64,000 bases of DNA from Chara braunii (lineage: Eukaryota > Streptophyta > Charophyceae > Charales > Characeae). Shown here piece by piece: positions 42,481-54,309 of this stretch. Within the stretch, counting starts at the first letter, position 1, and the number at the start of each line of letters is the position of its first letter. Made by a program: the position numbers and the translations under genes. The notes below the pieces were generated by a model. That model did no database searches and was not told the origin of the DNA. It saw nothing but the letters and a program-made list of their open reading frames with translations. The stretch spans positions 378,559-442,558 of the forward strand of contig BFEA01000380.1 in the NCBI GenBank assembly GCA_003427395.1, given 5' to 3'.

Positions 42481-44016
42481 AGAAGATCTAACATGTTATC
42501 CGTTAAAACAGGACATTATATTTTAAATTGGTACTTGCAAGCTATTTATTTCATGTTAAAATCACTATATTTTGGACCTGAATGGAACTCAGGAACCCGA
42601 AGAATACAATTGAGATGCCATAAATTGAATCTAAACTGGAGATTCAAGGCAATCACTTACTGATCATGATGGATTAAGTGTGGATTCCACTGCACTTCCA
42701 TCAATTTTGTAACTTAAAAGCCGTTACAGTTAGAACATGAATTCTTGAACTCTCGATTTCTTCTCACCTTGCTCAATTTTGTGTCAGCATTGATTCGGAC
42801 CTCTTTTAGATGACATTGTGACTTCCCTAAGTTTATTGAAACTCGAAGTGGTACATTTAAGGCAAACACACAGATGGTTTTAGTACTAATAGTCTATTAT
42901 GGATTCCGTCGCACTTCTATAATTTTTGCTTTAACTCTATTAAATGTATACTAACTTAAGTTAACTTATTAAATCGATCGTTGAAACTCAATGCAAGTGG
43001 GACATTTAAGGCAAGCACACAAATGGTTTAAGTACTAATAGTCTAGACTAAGTATGGATTCCGTCGCACTTCTATAATTTTTGCTTTAACTCTATTAAAT
43101 GTATACTAACTTAAGTTAACTTATTAAATCGATCGTTGAAACTCAATGCAAGTGGGACATTTAAGGCAAGCACACAAATGGTTTAAGTACTAATAGTCTA
43201 GACTAAGTATGAATTTCGTCGCTATTAAATCGATCGAAGAGTAAAGTTTAAGCGTTAGGCAATCACATGACAAACTAATCACACAGCAAACGAGATTACG
43301 GTTTAAGTACAGTGACTATGAGTTCCATCGCACTTCGATAATTTATGTACTAGTACATAGTATTACTTATTAAAAGACGTTACACTCAGTTTGTTCGGTG
43401 TGATTAAAGGATGGATTCCAACACTGTGACACTTCGATAATTTTGGACTCTATCACACTTCGACAATTTATGTGACTTTAAAGACGGAACTGACATGTCA
43501 TTGTCATACATTGAAATGCACTTGAACAACATACGTAATGAGACACTGGACAGGGTTGCGAACGACCTCGCTGAACAGCAGACGAACTATTACTGAGCAT
43601 TGATTCAGACGTACTACACATGACATTGTGTGAAGGCGAAACTAGAAATCCATCGATGCGTCAATGCAATCACACGGTAAACAAGATGGTTTATGTATGG
43701 ATTCCGACGCACTTTCACAAAAATCATAAACCGATATGACATTGTCATATGAAACTGAAATGCACGTGAGTACCATGGATTCCGTCTCACTTCAAGAAAT
43801 GTTGTACCCATGAAAAATTAAAAGTCGAAAATTGTATCGGTAATTAAAAGTTCAAAATTGTACCGACACGTGCAAGAAATCGCAGATGCAAGATTGAAGT
43901 ACGTCTACATTAAACGCTACAAGCCAACTGTGCATTGAGCTACGTCTAAATTAAAAGCTACGAGCCGCAACAATGTAAACTTTCTAAAACGCTATCATTT
44001 ACAAAATTTAAAGTTC
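42481..44016. repeat. AT-rich repeat field with a recurrent GGATTCC-TCGCACTTC word
   Basis: The word GGATTCCGTCGCACTTC, often followed by (G/T)ATAATTT, recurs in diverged forms at about 42,678, 42,901, 43,056, 43,327, 43,412, 43,697 and 43,778. It includes a perfect 155-bp tandem pair listed separately. No coding sequence is recognised. Confidence 0.6.
42901..43210 (+). repeat. Perfect 155-bp tandem duplication
   Basis: 42,901-43,055 and 43,056-43,210 are identical as read, from GGATTCCGTCGC to CTAGACTAAGTAT. Partial older copies precede (42,848) and follow (43,211). The identity implies a recent duplication or an assembly echo. Confidence 0.8.
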
Positions 44017-44957
44017 CTACCAATGTCCCCGCGTCCCTTTAGAACCAAACCCGTATAAGACATTCATGGACGACCCGAAAACAAGGGTTTGTGGCTGTCT
44101 CTTCGTCGCGACCCTCGAGAACACTGAAATGTACTTCATCCTTACAAACCTACAGGCACCTGCCAAGGACTTGCCGATGGCGTCACTCACACAACATGTC
44201 ACTTGCTCTACCTCATGCCACTTATGAACCTCATCAATTCGACTGACAATGTCCAAATCTGATTGTCCGTTCTCTTACAGAAGGCGCAAATTCCCCATGT
44301 TGGAACATAGATTCTAAGGTTGTTGCAAGAAACCAGCACTACAGCGTCTACCAAAGTCCACTTTCAGTTTGAGCATGCCACACACAACACTCTACAGAAG
44401 TCGGAACCGGCCACAGACAATCGTATGCAACAATATGACACATTTTTTGGCTGTATTCCGGCACCGCGCAACGGATATACTTCCAAAAACGGATTGTAGG
44501 ATGCACAGTCCAACAACTCTTGTTTTAAGTCTGCAGGCCACACCCGAGGTGACCTCATGACGTTGTCCAGGCGAACGTAAAACCGGTTATTTTCTTGCTG
44601 CCTGAGCGTGGCGCGCAGGGACGGAAGTTGCCTGACACCAATGGCATAATGAGGTACTTCGATCAGACTTCCCCACTCCATCGCGGAAGCAAATTTGTAC
44701 TCCTTATGCCATGGGCATTTCCTTGCCAAGATGGCACTATCCCATTTTGCCTCGAACCACGCATCGATAGGCTTGTCAAAGAAGGGAACGACGGTCATCC
44801 ACGGGTCATTTTCGAACTCTGTTGTCATCGGCTCGACAATTTTGGCATCGCCTCCTGAACCACGGAATCCGCATGCACAAGGGTGAATGGGGCATGCACA
44901 ATCATGCCGATGGTCCATAACTCCTGTCGCACTCCCTACACAAGACATGAAATGCAA
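44017..44957 (-). pseudogene. Pseudogene, paralogue of the ORF at 57,548-58,453
   Basis: The first part (197 codons, 44,957 down to 44,364) shares DPWMTV, YKFAS, KQELLDC, (Y/R)PLR, GI(Q/R)P and RVLC with the ORF at 57.5 kb. The last part (44,256-44,017) shares the FVRMKY(I/M)SVFS and GSSMN blocks, but in another frame. About 60 residues between them are missing, so this copy is broken. A Cys/His cluster near the N-terminus (HDCACPIHPCACG) is not obvious in the paralogue. It lies just downstream of, and on the same strand as, a transposase-like pseudogene. I do not recognise the family; function unknown. Confidence 0.6.
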
Positions 44958-45184
44958 ACATAAATGAAAATGAAATATCGAAATAGTACAAAAATCGCCT
45001 TCATGATGAACTTAACTTCGGAAATTATTGAACCATCACCAACCATCTAAAAAAATTAAACCGTAGACCGTGGACAAAATTCGCTACGCAAAATCATCGA
45101 AAAAATAATAATTATGAGTTCTTGTCTGTTCAAATAGTTATTTTACAAAAATCTCACTCCCCCACTCTATCGGGCAGACGTGCA
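44958..45184. other. AT-rich spacer, nothing recognised
   Basis: Short gap between the two minus-strand pseudogenes; no features seen. Confidence 0.4.
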
Positions 45185-48147
45185 CTAATCGTTCTTGTCC
45201 CCTCCATCTACACTCCCTTCACCAGATGAACCTTCACTAGATGGATTCAGATCGAGAAGTGCAGCTTCAGCATTTAGTCGAACACTGGAAGGAATGACAA
45301 GTCCAGTTATGAATGGTCTTGTACCACGAACCGATCTCTCCCAACCAAAAGCGATCGAGTCAGCATCCCGCCATTGTGTCTGGTTAGCCATTTTCCATCG
45401 TTTTTCCCATGCGTTCTCATAAAGTAGTTCGAGCGACTTTGCTCTCCCAGTCGGCACCCAATATTCCACTAACACTTGATTATAATTTTGCGAATTAGAA
45501 TCAACAACCACCCGAGAAAGAGCTTTGCCCACCCTGATTGGGACACCGCTGGACAGATCATCGCCGGAGGGGCGAAGGATAAGAAAAGTGCCCACGTCGA
45601 CATGCACGAGGGGGTCGAAACTAGTCTTCGGGCGATTTTTTCTTCGTCCAACAAACAGCGGTTCCCTGTCATCGTTGATGTTGACACTGGGAGGAGAAGG
45701 TTGTTGATCGATTTCGAGCAGCCGTGGTCGTGGCCAAAAACTTCCCTGGGGTTGTGAGGACAACTCGTTGGCGATGATCTCATCGCCATGTTTGATAACC
45801 TCCTCCCAGTAACACAAATCTTTTTATCTCCTACTCACCTCATGGTCATTGTAAGTGCACCACGTCGACCGCCTACTCTCCAGCAACTCGCGGAATCGAA
45901 CAACACCATTTTTGTCATTCAAATAGTCATTTCGAGGAAGGGGTTGCACATGAGGCGGTCAAACGGCCATGAAGGACCAGCATAACTTTCATCGGGGTTT
46001 TGATTGAACCAAAAAATCGGACCTTCCTCGGGCAACCATTCTTCGTCATCGCAAAACTCCTTGTACAACATGCCCGGACTATCTCCAACCATAAAAAAAT
46101 TAAGCAAGTGCGGTTTTGAAATATCGGTAATGTCTGACGCAACGCACGAGTCCACTATACTAATCCAATCTTCCATCGTATCGAGGAAAATACATTTGGG
46201 AGGCTTTTTGTGGGATTGCTCTATGAGCTCAAAGAACTCGTTCATAGTATAAGCGTCTACGTCTTTCAATTTCTTTGAGAAAACGTTGAAAGTAGCCTCA
46301 ACGTCTGTATGGGTGTGTCCCACCAGCATGAAACCTATTTCTACCTCTTCAAAAACTTTGAACTTAACCAATAGTGCAACCAGGGCACATATGTACTTGT
46401 TCTTGTTTTCCCGCCAATAATTATCTGCTTGAATGCGCAAAAACCGTGGCAGTGGCGTCCCGCTCCCTTGAATTTCGACAATGGTTCTCATAACACAAGT
46501 AGCGACCGTGTTGGAATCGTGTTTGAAATACGGAAACCACGTGTGTACATATATACTAGGGTCTCTGCCGTGTGCAATGACGCCTGTCAGATGAGTCTTC
46601 ATCATCATCTCGTGCCTAAGTGCTTTCGAGTAGTTCGCTTGACCAATATGGGGGGTAGTTGTTTTCTTCTGATCCATGCCATCAATGATGAGACACAAAC
46701 ACTCGTTCGGACGAACCATGAAATCAGTTTTCGCTCGACTGTAGTCCAATCTGTGTTCAACTTGCCTCCTTTGGTGTGCTTTCATATCCTCTCGAGCACG
46801 TTCTCGATCTCGAGGAAGAGCAGCATATTGTATACGTTCCTTCAGTTCATGACAGACGGCGCACTTCGTGAACGTGTTAGATTGCGCGAGGGAAACGTGG
46901 AAAAAGTGTTTCCGCCACAACTTATAAAAGTTGGACTCAGACACGACATCGAGGCCAGCGGCCAGAAAGTCGGATTTGATGGACTCATAAATTGATCTCT
47001 TCGTGAAAGCAGCCGGGAGTCGAAGCTTCAGGGTGGAAACCCCACCTTGGTTAGCCACCTCATTAGACATGTTATCCGCATGACACTCAATGAACGTTCT
47101 CATGCTGGCAAGCATGGCGACCGTTTTATTGGTTGACCTATATTTTTCCGTCAGGCCATGCTCGGAACGCACGTAGCCAGTGTCGAAACGCTTTTTGTAG
47201 CTGTAAAATGTATTACGCGAGACACCGAGTACATTGAAGTACGCCCTAACGCACATCGAACGTTCCAACTCCACAAGGCGGACACATTTTTGTCCACCCT
47301 AATTTACTGTGAAATCCTTAATACTTTTCATCCACCACTCAGCTCGCTTTCCCGGACTCTTACTGTACGGTCCTTGTCTAACCTTTCGCACTTCCTCAGG
47401 CGACACGTCGTAACAACATCGAGCCTTGCAACATGCCATGCCGCGCACCATGAGCAATTTTTTTTCGGACAACATGTTTCTCGCTCTTTTGTACTGTTCT
47501 TTCCTCCTAGCATTCCTATTAGCCATGCTATACCTTCGTCTTTCGCCGGGCAGAGGTGCGGGCAAAATCTGTAGTATCGCCCTTCTCTCTGCATCACCCC
47601 TGCCAGACGCTTCCGACCCAGACTGACTCTCAATTAGACTCGCATCATCACTTCGCACTTGCGTTGGACTCGCCCGTGCTGTGGAAAGTTCCTCCGAAGA
47701 GTAGTCAGTGGCAACCAACTTCGTACTACTTCAGCTAGCGCGAAGCAAAGGTCCACTGGAAGAGGACAGTGGTCTAGGCGAGTAATCAGTGACCACCAAC
47801 CGCTCACTCTCGTCGTCAGATGATGAGTAAGAAATACCCATCGGCACGCAACTGCTGTGCGCCGAAGCTGTGGGGTGCACCTCTCCAGGAATGTGGAACT
47901 CGATCCGGGAGTTAGACGGTTCTTCGCCCGTAGACGTTGTTGCCAATTCTGTAGGCAGTTGGATGCAACCTCCAAAGCTCTCACGAAAAGCGAGACTCCG
48001 TTTTCTGGGGAAAGCTGCAGCGGACTATTCGAACGGCGAACTGTCCGAAGAGGACTGCGGGAACGGCGAACTGTCCAAAGAGGTCGTCGGGGCCAATTCC
48101 AGGTGTTGTAGCTGGTAACGCAAGTCGACGGCTTGTTCAGTTTCCAT
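45185..48147 (-). pseudogene. DUF7869-like transposase pseudogene
   Basis: One frame runs from an ATG at 48,147 (METEQAVDLRY) to 45,919 with in-frame stops at 48,027-48,025 (TAG), 47,730-47,728 (TGA) and 47,301-47,299 (TAG). The N-terminus is Ser/acidic with a repeated TDYS word. A cysteine-rich part (CCKARCCYDVSPEEV) and a CAVCHELKE pair follow. The core has LIIDGMDQKK, KTHLTGVIAHG, LRIQADNYWRENKNKY and EIGFMLVGHTHTDVEATFN, which I associate with the DUF7869-type family of RNase H-fold, transposase-like proteins (family name from memory). A frameshift near 45,950 moves the C-terminal part (to 45,185) into another frame with one more stop. Introns could explain some stops. It is probably the transposase of a DNA transposon; ends not found. 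Confidence 0.65.
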
Positions 48148-49682
48148 AGCCCGGTTCATGTGGCCGTTCGGCCAACCGTCTTTGGCGCCGTCATGCAACC
48201 GTCGGTGCAGCGGATGCGATTCCCGTCAGCGCAATCGATTAATCTCTCTTGTGCGGATTGAACGGGTCATTCCAATTCGTGCCCACACCCTGCAAAACAG
48301 CGGAGCAAACTGTAAGCACGATTACTATAGAAGTAAGGGCTAACCTCCCCCGCCCCCCGCCCCCCCGGTCCCCAAAGCAAACTGTCAATTCACGACGTGA
48401 ATCTTTGTTGTTAATCTGTCGACACATTTTTGTTTGTATGCTGCGCAAAGTAGGACGTGTCGTATGAGGAGCTAGACATGCACAAGGGACGGCCTAACTG
48501 TCGCGGACCACAAAAGTCCGCTGGGATCCGAACTTTGCAGAAATCGAAATCGGCGGCTAACCGATCATCAACGGGTCGCCGTGAACTGACTGTCGGCCAA
48601 TCGTCATAAAGAATGCAAGGTTATGAGAGTCAGTAGACAAAAGAAAATATGGCTAAATGACCCTCACCCGACCCCCGCAAACCCCGAGTAATTGCACGTC
48701 GATTCGAAGGTTGTGTCTTGGGACTCAAAGCCTTTGCAGCCTGAGCGGCTTCGACACCGAAGCGCCTTTGCAATGTCGACACCCGACTGCGCGAAACGCA
48801 AAGCACGCCGTGGCAGAAGCATGACAACGACTAAACCATAAATATGGCAATGATTGCTTTTATTGCAGGGCAACGAAGATCGACGGCATACCGGAAATGG
48901 ACCCAGCCACTGACACCGTCGTCAACCCCAATAAACCCCTTATGGGCCAATGCACAAGGCGAGCAATTTTGCGCAGTACCAGACCGCCGACATTGAAGAC
49001 GGACGGGGAAGTCCAAGCTGTTGAAAAAAACGGTCAGATTTACCCGGCGCCTCAAAGTGTGCCGGGATCCGAATTTGGCGGGTGTTGTAGTAGCCAGGAA
49101 CCTGTTGTCGCGTGGCCGGTGCCAGTGGGACGGAGCGCCAGCGGGTACACACAAGGATCGCTATGTTTGGGCGAGCAGAAGGAAGGCTCCACCGCTCCCA
49201 AGTTTTCGTTGTACGATAGCACACGCAAAACAAAGGGTAATGGTGGATGCACCACCACACAATTCAGCGCAGCGCGACCCCAAACTGACCCCTATATAAA
49301 CCGATTCTCACCATCGTCTAAGCGAGCTCGTACAGTGTTCCATTCAGAGGCACTACCACAAGACGACACCACCGTCGGCAACCCCCTTAAACCCCAACGA
49401 GGCAATTCGACAGGCTGGCACTTTTCGCACCCAAAGGCCTCTGTCGACCACAACACATGCGGAAGGCCAGGCCATTCGAGTGGTGTGGGAGGATTGAAGT
49501 CCAACCTCGAAGTCCGGAGAGATCCGAACTTGGAGGTCGCCGGAACAGAGAGGAACGGGTTTCTTCGCGGCAAGTCGCATATTGGACGGGTTGATTGACT
49601 TACCGTGAGGGCACGGGTGCGCAGCCCGTAGTTTGTATATGCTTGATTGATCTGTGTGTCTGTATTGATCTTTGTGTCTGTG

Positions 49683-49683
<1 letters not shown>
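48148..49683. other. Intergenic, copies of the 24-bp palindromic word, no supported gene
   Basis: Contains G/C-rich low complexity (48,345-48,367) and degenerate copies of the GAAGTTCG...CGAACTTC word at about 48,513, 49,054 and 49,508. An open frame at 48,897-49,598 reads through two of these copies and has no recognisable domain, so I do not call it a gene. Confidence 0.5.
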
Positions 49684-49731
<48 letters not shown>

Positions 49732-49748
49732 GAGAGAGAGAGAGAGAT
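49684..49748 (+). repeat. GATA microsatellite followed by GA repeat
   Basis: About 12 GATA units with one AATA interruption, then a GA run. Simple-sequence repeat. Confidence 0.95.
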
Positions 49749-49785
49749 GGCACGCAGACAACCGGGGCCAAGTCCCACTAGCAGC

Positions 49786-49907
49786 GTTGAGCTACCTCAA
49801 GACCTGAATCTGGCAGCTTTTGCAGAGACGTGTAGAAATGGTGTCGAGTTTACTGAACTGCACTTCTCCACAAACACATCCAGATTCGAGCGTTGAGGTA
49901 GCTTAAC
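49786..49907. mobile_element. Fold-back MITE, 122 bp
   Basis: GTTGAGCTACCTCAA at the left is answered by TTGAGGTAGCTTAAC at the right, and the inner GAATCTGG / CCAGATTC also pair, giving imperfect inverted ends of about 28 bases. No coding content. Target duplication unclear. Confidence 0.55.
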
Positions 49908-49944
49908 GCAGGTAGTCGCACGCCAAACCCCGGGGGCCACACCG

Positions 49945-50045
49945 TTTCAGATTCGAATTTCAAGGCCCTACGGCCTGCATGACGTTTCATGCCTGGTTGG
50001 ACACCGTTTCACCGTGTCAGATTCGAATTTTCTAGGCCCTGCGCC
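49945..50045 (+). repeat. Direct repeat ACACCGTTTCA...AGATTCGAATTT...AGGCCCT
   Basis: Two copies of this word order occur about 55-60 bases apart, with AGATTCGAATTT conserved. Origin unknown. Confidence 0.5.
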
Positions 50046-50845
50046 ACGGGCAGCCACCGGTCCTGCAGTTGCTTCAACCGTCGTCCCCCCTAAATGCCAG
50101 TGCCCGTCATTTAACCAGCCTTTGAAGGACGAATGGGCCCGAATGAAATGCCTCTAATGCATCCCCCGTACAGCCCCATTCTGCGAATCGACAATGCACA
50201 CACGTGCGCTGGCAATGTCCATTTTCCCAGCCCTCGCTACGGCCGTGCGTCAACCGCGACAAATAGATTGTGGATTTCCGTGACGGCCACAACAAGCACG
50301 TTCCGCGAAGTTCGCCGAGATCCTAACTTGTCAGCGATCAGTGTCCCGGGATCGCGAACAGCGCATTGTCGGGAGGCCATTTGACAATCGTGCACGATCA
50401 GAAAAGAACAATGTTACAGGGTCGTACAACAATCTCCGCAAAATCTTGTTTCAGCCACCCCCTGAACGGCATGCCAATCGGCGGTTCTCACCTTTGTGGC
50501 AGCAGGATTCGGGCCATTTCGACGTCTACACGCTGTGGCAGAGCAACGGAACAGCGCGGTTCCAGCGCGGAGCGCACTGCAGTGGATGCAAAAATCAGGA
50601 TGTCGGCGAACTTCGGTCGAGATGGGCGGAAGGACAACATCGGCGGGCGGGGTTTAGAGAGGCCGATGACGCCCGTTTTCTTTTCCTTCCAGTCCCGAGT
50701 AACGACTGTTGGACTCTGATGCAGCACGAGTGTATCTTTTGCAAGGCGAACCGATGTGAAACAAGACCCATGCACACGAAGTTCGGATGTTGGGGAGTAC
50801 CACGATTGCAAAGCATTCTTGTCGAATATTGCAGGTCAAGTTCGC

Positions 50846-50996
50846 GAACGTGAAGTGCGGATCCCGGCGGACTTGTGGTCGGGGCATTGAATCGAAAGGT
50901 GCGCTCTTCACAAAGTGCTCTGAGTCGTTTGTGCATTGCACGTATTCCGAACAAGTGGCCTTACCGCAAGTCCGCCGGGATCCGCACTTCACGTTC
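50846..50996. mobile_element. MITE with 34-bp terminal inverted repeats, copy 1
   Basis: The left end GAACGTGAAGTGCGG, ATCCCGGCGGACTTG is matched by the inverted right end over 34 bases with a single mismatch. Total length 151 bp. The ends contain the 24-bp palindromic word that recurs across this region, which suggests that the word is the terminal signal of a MITE family. A second copy lies 600 bases on. Confidence 0.7.
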
Positions 50997-51448
50997 ACGG
51001 CCGCGACGCTGACAATATAACACCAGTGGTTTGCAGTAACGGCTGTTGGACCCTGATGTGGCAGGAGTGTTATTTTCGGAAACTGCAGTCCCCGCGGGGC
51101 AACCGTTGGTCACCGGGGCTAACAGTGTTGAAATGGAAAATGAAGGAGGCCCGTCATTAACGTAGTTGGCCATAGCAGCACATTCGGTGCCCCCGAATCG
51201 GGGTCTTTCTTAGTCGATGCATTTGCCGCCATGCCTCATCTGAAGTCCTTCAAAAAATCGGATTGTGAAACCACGGATCTCGGCGATTAAGGGCAACTGC
51301 AAGTCCGAAAAGCGAGCAGCCATGCCACCAGTGTCTTGAAGTGGAGCGGCAGGAAATGTCTAACCAAACCCACGCACATGAATTTCGGATGGCGGCCGAC
51401 CACCATGACTGCTCGCTTTTCTGATTGAATCGTGAAGGCCGAGGTCGT

Positions 51449-51598
51449 GAATATGAAGTGCGGATCCCGGCGTACTTGCGGTGGGGGCATTGACTCGAAA
51501 CGCGCACGGTACACGAACTTCTCACTGTGGTCTGTGCATTGCGCGCGTTTTGAATACGTGGCCTAACCGCAAGTCTGCCGGAATCCGCACTTCACGTT
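51449..51598. mobile_element. MITE, copy 2 (150 bp)
   Basis: Same layout and similar interior (GGGGCATTGA(A/C)TCGAAA, GTCTGTGCATTGC) as 50,846-50,996, with a few differences in each terminal repeat. Both copies lie in the same orientation. Confidence 0.65.
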
Positions 51599-51812
51599 TA
51601 CGGCTGCGACGTTCACAACACAACATGAATGTGTGCCTTCTCATAAGCACATGAAGTTTGCATTGGCGGTTGGACTATAACGACTGCAAGCCATGCTAGT
51701 CCGGCGACATCCGAACTTCATGCGCGTACGGGAAGGCACACGTGCATTATCGGATCCTGGCGGACCTCGACAATCAACGCAATGGACAGTTGTTGAAGAG
51801 AAGTTGGACATA

Positions 51813-52112
51813 TGGTCGTGACGCTTGATTGAGACAGATGGTAGAAGAATGCGGGAATCGATGGCCCAGTTGCACGTTCAGGACGATGCGGAACGAGGTT
51901 CTCACCGCGGTCTGGCACGTGAACCGCAGTGCACCCTTCGTGGTATTTCCTCATCAGCGAACAGCGCCCCGCGGCACACGTGGCAGACGCGGGCGAGAAC
52001 CTTGTTCCGCATCGACAGCAGTGTGCAAATAGACCATCGTTTTCCATCGGCGTCATAACACGACAATGAACGCACCGATCGTCGCTCAAAAGCAATCGTG
52101 ATCACGTGATCA
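51813..52112. mobile_element. Fold-back element, about 300 bp
   Basis: GATGCGGAAC(G)AGGTTCTC and GGCACGTG near 51,880-51,920 are repeated inverted near 51,975-52,015, and the outer ends carry GTCGTGA-like words, so the element pairs along most of its length. A related, shorter fold-back lies at 52,340-52,480. Confidence 0.55.
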
Positions 52113-52339
52113 CGACCGTTCGACCAACGAGATGCGCGCTCACGTGAATGCGCGTGAACGGGTGGTGCTCGAATCCATCAATTTGATGCGCACACAGGGG
52201 AGCGCAACCACCGCTACCAACCGTCTGCTCTCAATCAACGAACACACATGTTCATGGCCGAACGGTCATGATCACGCGATCACGAATGTTCTTGAGCAAC
52301 GATCAACGCGTTCGTCGTCGTGCTGCGATGTCGATGCAC

Positions 52340-52480
52340 AACGAGGTTGCCATCGTCTGCCACGTGGGCCGCAGGGCGCCGTTCGAGGCTGGACAAATGT
52401 CGGTGACGCGGCACAATGTTCTTGTCCAACCTCGAACAGCGCCCTGCGGCCCACGTGGCACATGACGGCGAGAACCCAAC
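52340..52480. mobile_element. Fold-back element related to the one at 51.8 kb
   Basis: CCACGTGGGCCGCAGGGCGC and the following GTTCGAGG(C/T)TGGACAA reappear inverted at 52,421-52,457 with two mismatches over 37 bases. Reading frames across it (for example 52,132-52,932) arise from the palindrome and are not convincing genes. Confidence 0.6.
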
Positions 52481-52499
52481 ATCTCAGCGGTCACATTGT

Positions 52500-53525
52500 T
52501 CAACCACCCCACCGATTTTCGCGTGGTGTTGACATGAAGTCGACGGCAACCTCGTTCTCCGTCGACATCGCAAGACAGCAGCGCAGGACGAGAAGCCTGC
52601 GTTGCCTGCCGGCGGCATCAACGCGTTGGCAAGTTCCGCGCTCGTGCTGGCCCGATCATGCCGCCATGGGACTGCTTGACATCATGCAGCACTGGCCCCC
52701 CGTCGACAACACGGGACTGGTCGACAACGACTTTGTCCTCGAGGAAGAAGTCTGCGTTGTCTCAGACCGACGACGCGTGGTACGCAGCAGTGGACTTTCT
52801 TGTCTTTCTGTGGCAGGCGATCTGTCTCACTCGACGTCGCACGCGTCCACGTCACCCCCAGTCGTGTGCGCGACCAGCTCTCCACACCACGAAGAAGGAG
52901 GTAGACCGCGAGTGGACGGGAGTGAAACATGACATCCAAGCAAGCGACGACACCCAGCAGCAAAGCATTTTGGTAATGCAAATACGCACGAAAAGTCCCA
53001 TGATGACGCGCGCGACCGTGGGACAACGACGCGCGAAGCGGGACAGTCTCCTGTCGAGAGCGCACCTGGGGGGTCGATGGAGGAGGACGACGACGGCGCA
53101 GCGCAGCCCGGGGCGAACGACGATGATGGCTCGTCAAGGGCCGGAAGACGACGATGGCGCAGCTTTGGGACGACGACGACGATGGCGAAGCTCAGCGCAA
53201 GTGGCGTCGAAGACGATGGATTGTGTGGAAGGAGAGGTTGAACTGGGAGGGCCGCTTGCATGGAATCCTGCGCGCGGTTATCCAGTGTGACGTTCTTTCA
53301 TCCTGGTAGCCCACCGCCCCGACGACGGGTCCGACGTTCGCCCAGCAGGCCTTTTCCCAGGGGCGATAAACGGCCATGCGATGTTCAAATCGGAGGGCCA
53401 AGCCAAGGCTTGTCGTTCATTTTTTCTTTTCGCGTCTGCGAGAACGGTCCTCCTGCCCTTGGCATTTGCCGGAACGGCCCTCCTGCCCTTCGGTGCAAAG
53501 CCCCCTCCCCCCCCCCCCCCCCCCC
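52500..53525. other. GC-rich sequence, no supported gene
   Basis: Several long overlapping frames occur on both strands (for example 52,658-53,290), rich in Arg/Ser/Thr and without domains, as expected from composition alone (GACGACGA and similar runs near 53,090-53,220). It ends in 20 or more C against the assembly gap. Confidence 0.5.
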
Positions 53526-53758
53526 NNNNNNNNNNNNNNNNNNNNNNNNNNNNNNNNNNNNNNNNNNNNNNNNNNNNNNNNNNNNNNNNNNNNNNNNNNN
53601 NNNNNNNNNNNNNNNNNNNNNNNNNNNNNNNNNNNNNNNNNNNNNNNNNNNNNNNNNNNNNNNNNNNNNNNNNNNNNNNNNNNNNNNNNNNNNNNNNNNN
53701 NNNNNNNNNNNNNNNNNNNNNNNNNNNNNNNNNNNNNNNNNNNNNNNNNNNNNNNNNN
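53526..53758. other. Assembly gap (233 N)
   Basis: Run of N directly after a poly-C run. Frames drawn across it have no meaning. Confidence 0.98.
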
Positions 53759-54135
53759 TCGTGCGCAGGCCCTTTGCGTCGACGGACCGTGGCCGTCGAT
53801 CGGGCGAATCGAACGGCTCGCGCACTCCCGCGCTTTCTCCCTTTGGCCCAATGGTTCTTAATTTCCCGCCCCCCCACCCGGACCCGCAATTCGTATTTCG
53901 AAAAAGGCCTTCCGTTCCGCGCGGAAAACCCTTCGCTTGTCGAAGGCGTGCGAGCCCATAAAACGACACCAGCCCCCGTAATGGTCATTTCGCATTATCG
54001 CATTTTGTGGGGACATGCTGTCGGAGTAATTGTGCGAGCTCCCGCGAACCCCGCCATTTGACGTCAACTCAATCTGCAGCTCCGCGCCACATCGTCCAAC
54101 GTGCGCCGAATCCCGATTTGCGCCGGCGACGACAT

Positions 54136-54306
54136 GCACCACGCACGGTGAGCGTAGCCATCGCAATCCTCAGCGTTGCTCCGCGTCCTCTGTCGTCCAA
54201 CTTGCACTGAATCCGATTAGCGTTGACGACCAGATGCACCACGCACGGTGAGCGTAGCCATCGCGATCCTCAGCGCTGCACCACGCACGGTGAGCGTAGC
54301 CATCGC
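54136..54306 (+). repeat. Three copies of a 29-bp word
   Basis: GCACCACGCACGGTGAGCG followed by TAGCCATCGC occurs at 54,136, 54,236 and 54,278, the last two only 42 bases apart. Confidence 0.7.
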
Positions 54307-54309
54307 TGG

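Noticed and set aside
48897-49598. 233-codon open frame on the plus strand
   Set aside because: It reads through two copies of the dispersed palindromic word and has no domain, bias or homologue that I recognise; a frame of this length is plausible by chance in GC-rich repeats.
49292-49778. Minus-strand frames rich in Ser/Leu/Ile/Tyr repeats
   Set aside because: Translation of the GATA/GA microsatellite; not a protein gene.
52132-53290. Long Arg/Ser/Thr-rich frames
   Set aside because: They cross fold-back palindromes and GAC-rich simple sequence; no domain or conserved core.
53260-54061. Several long frames spanning the gap
   Set aside because: They exist only because N is read as open sequence; the true bases are unknown.
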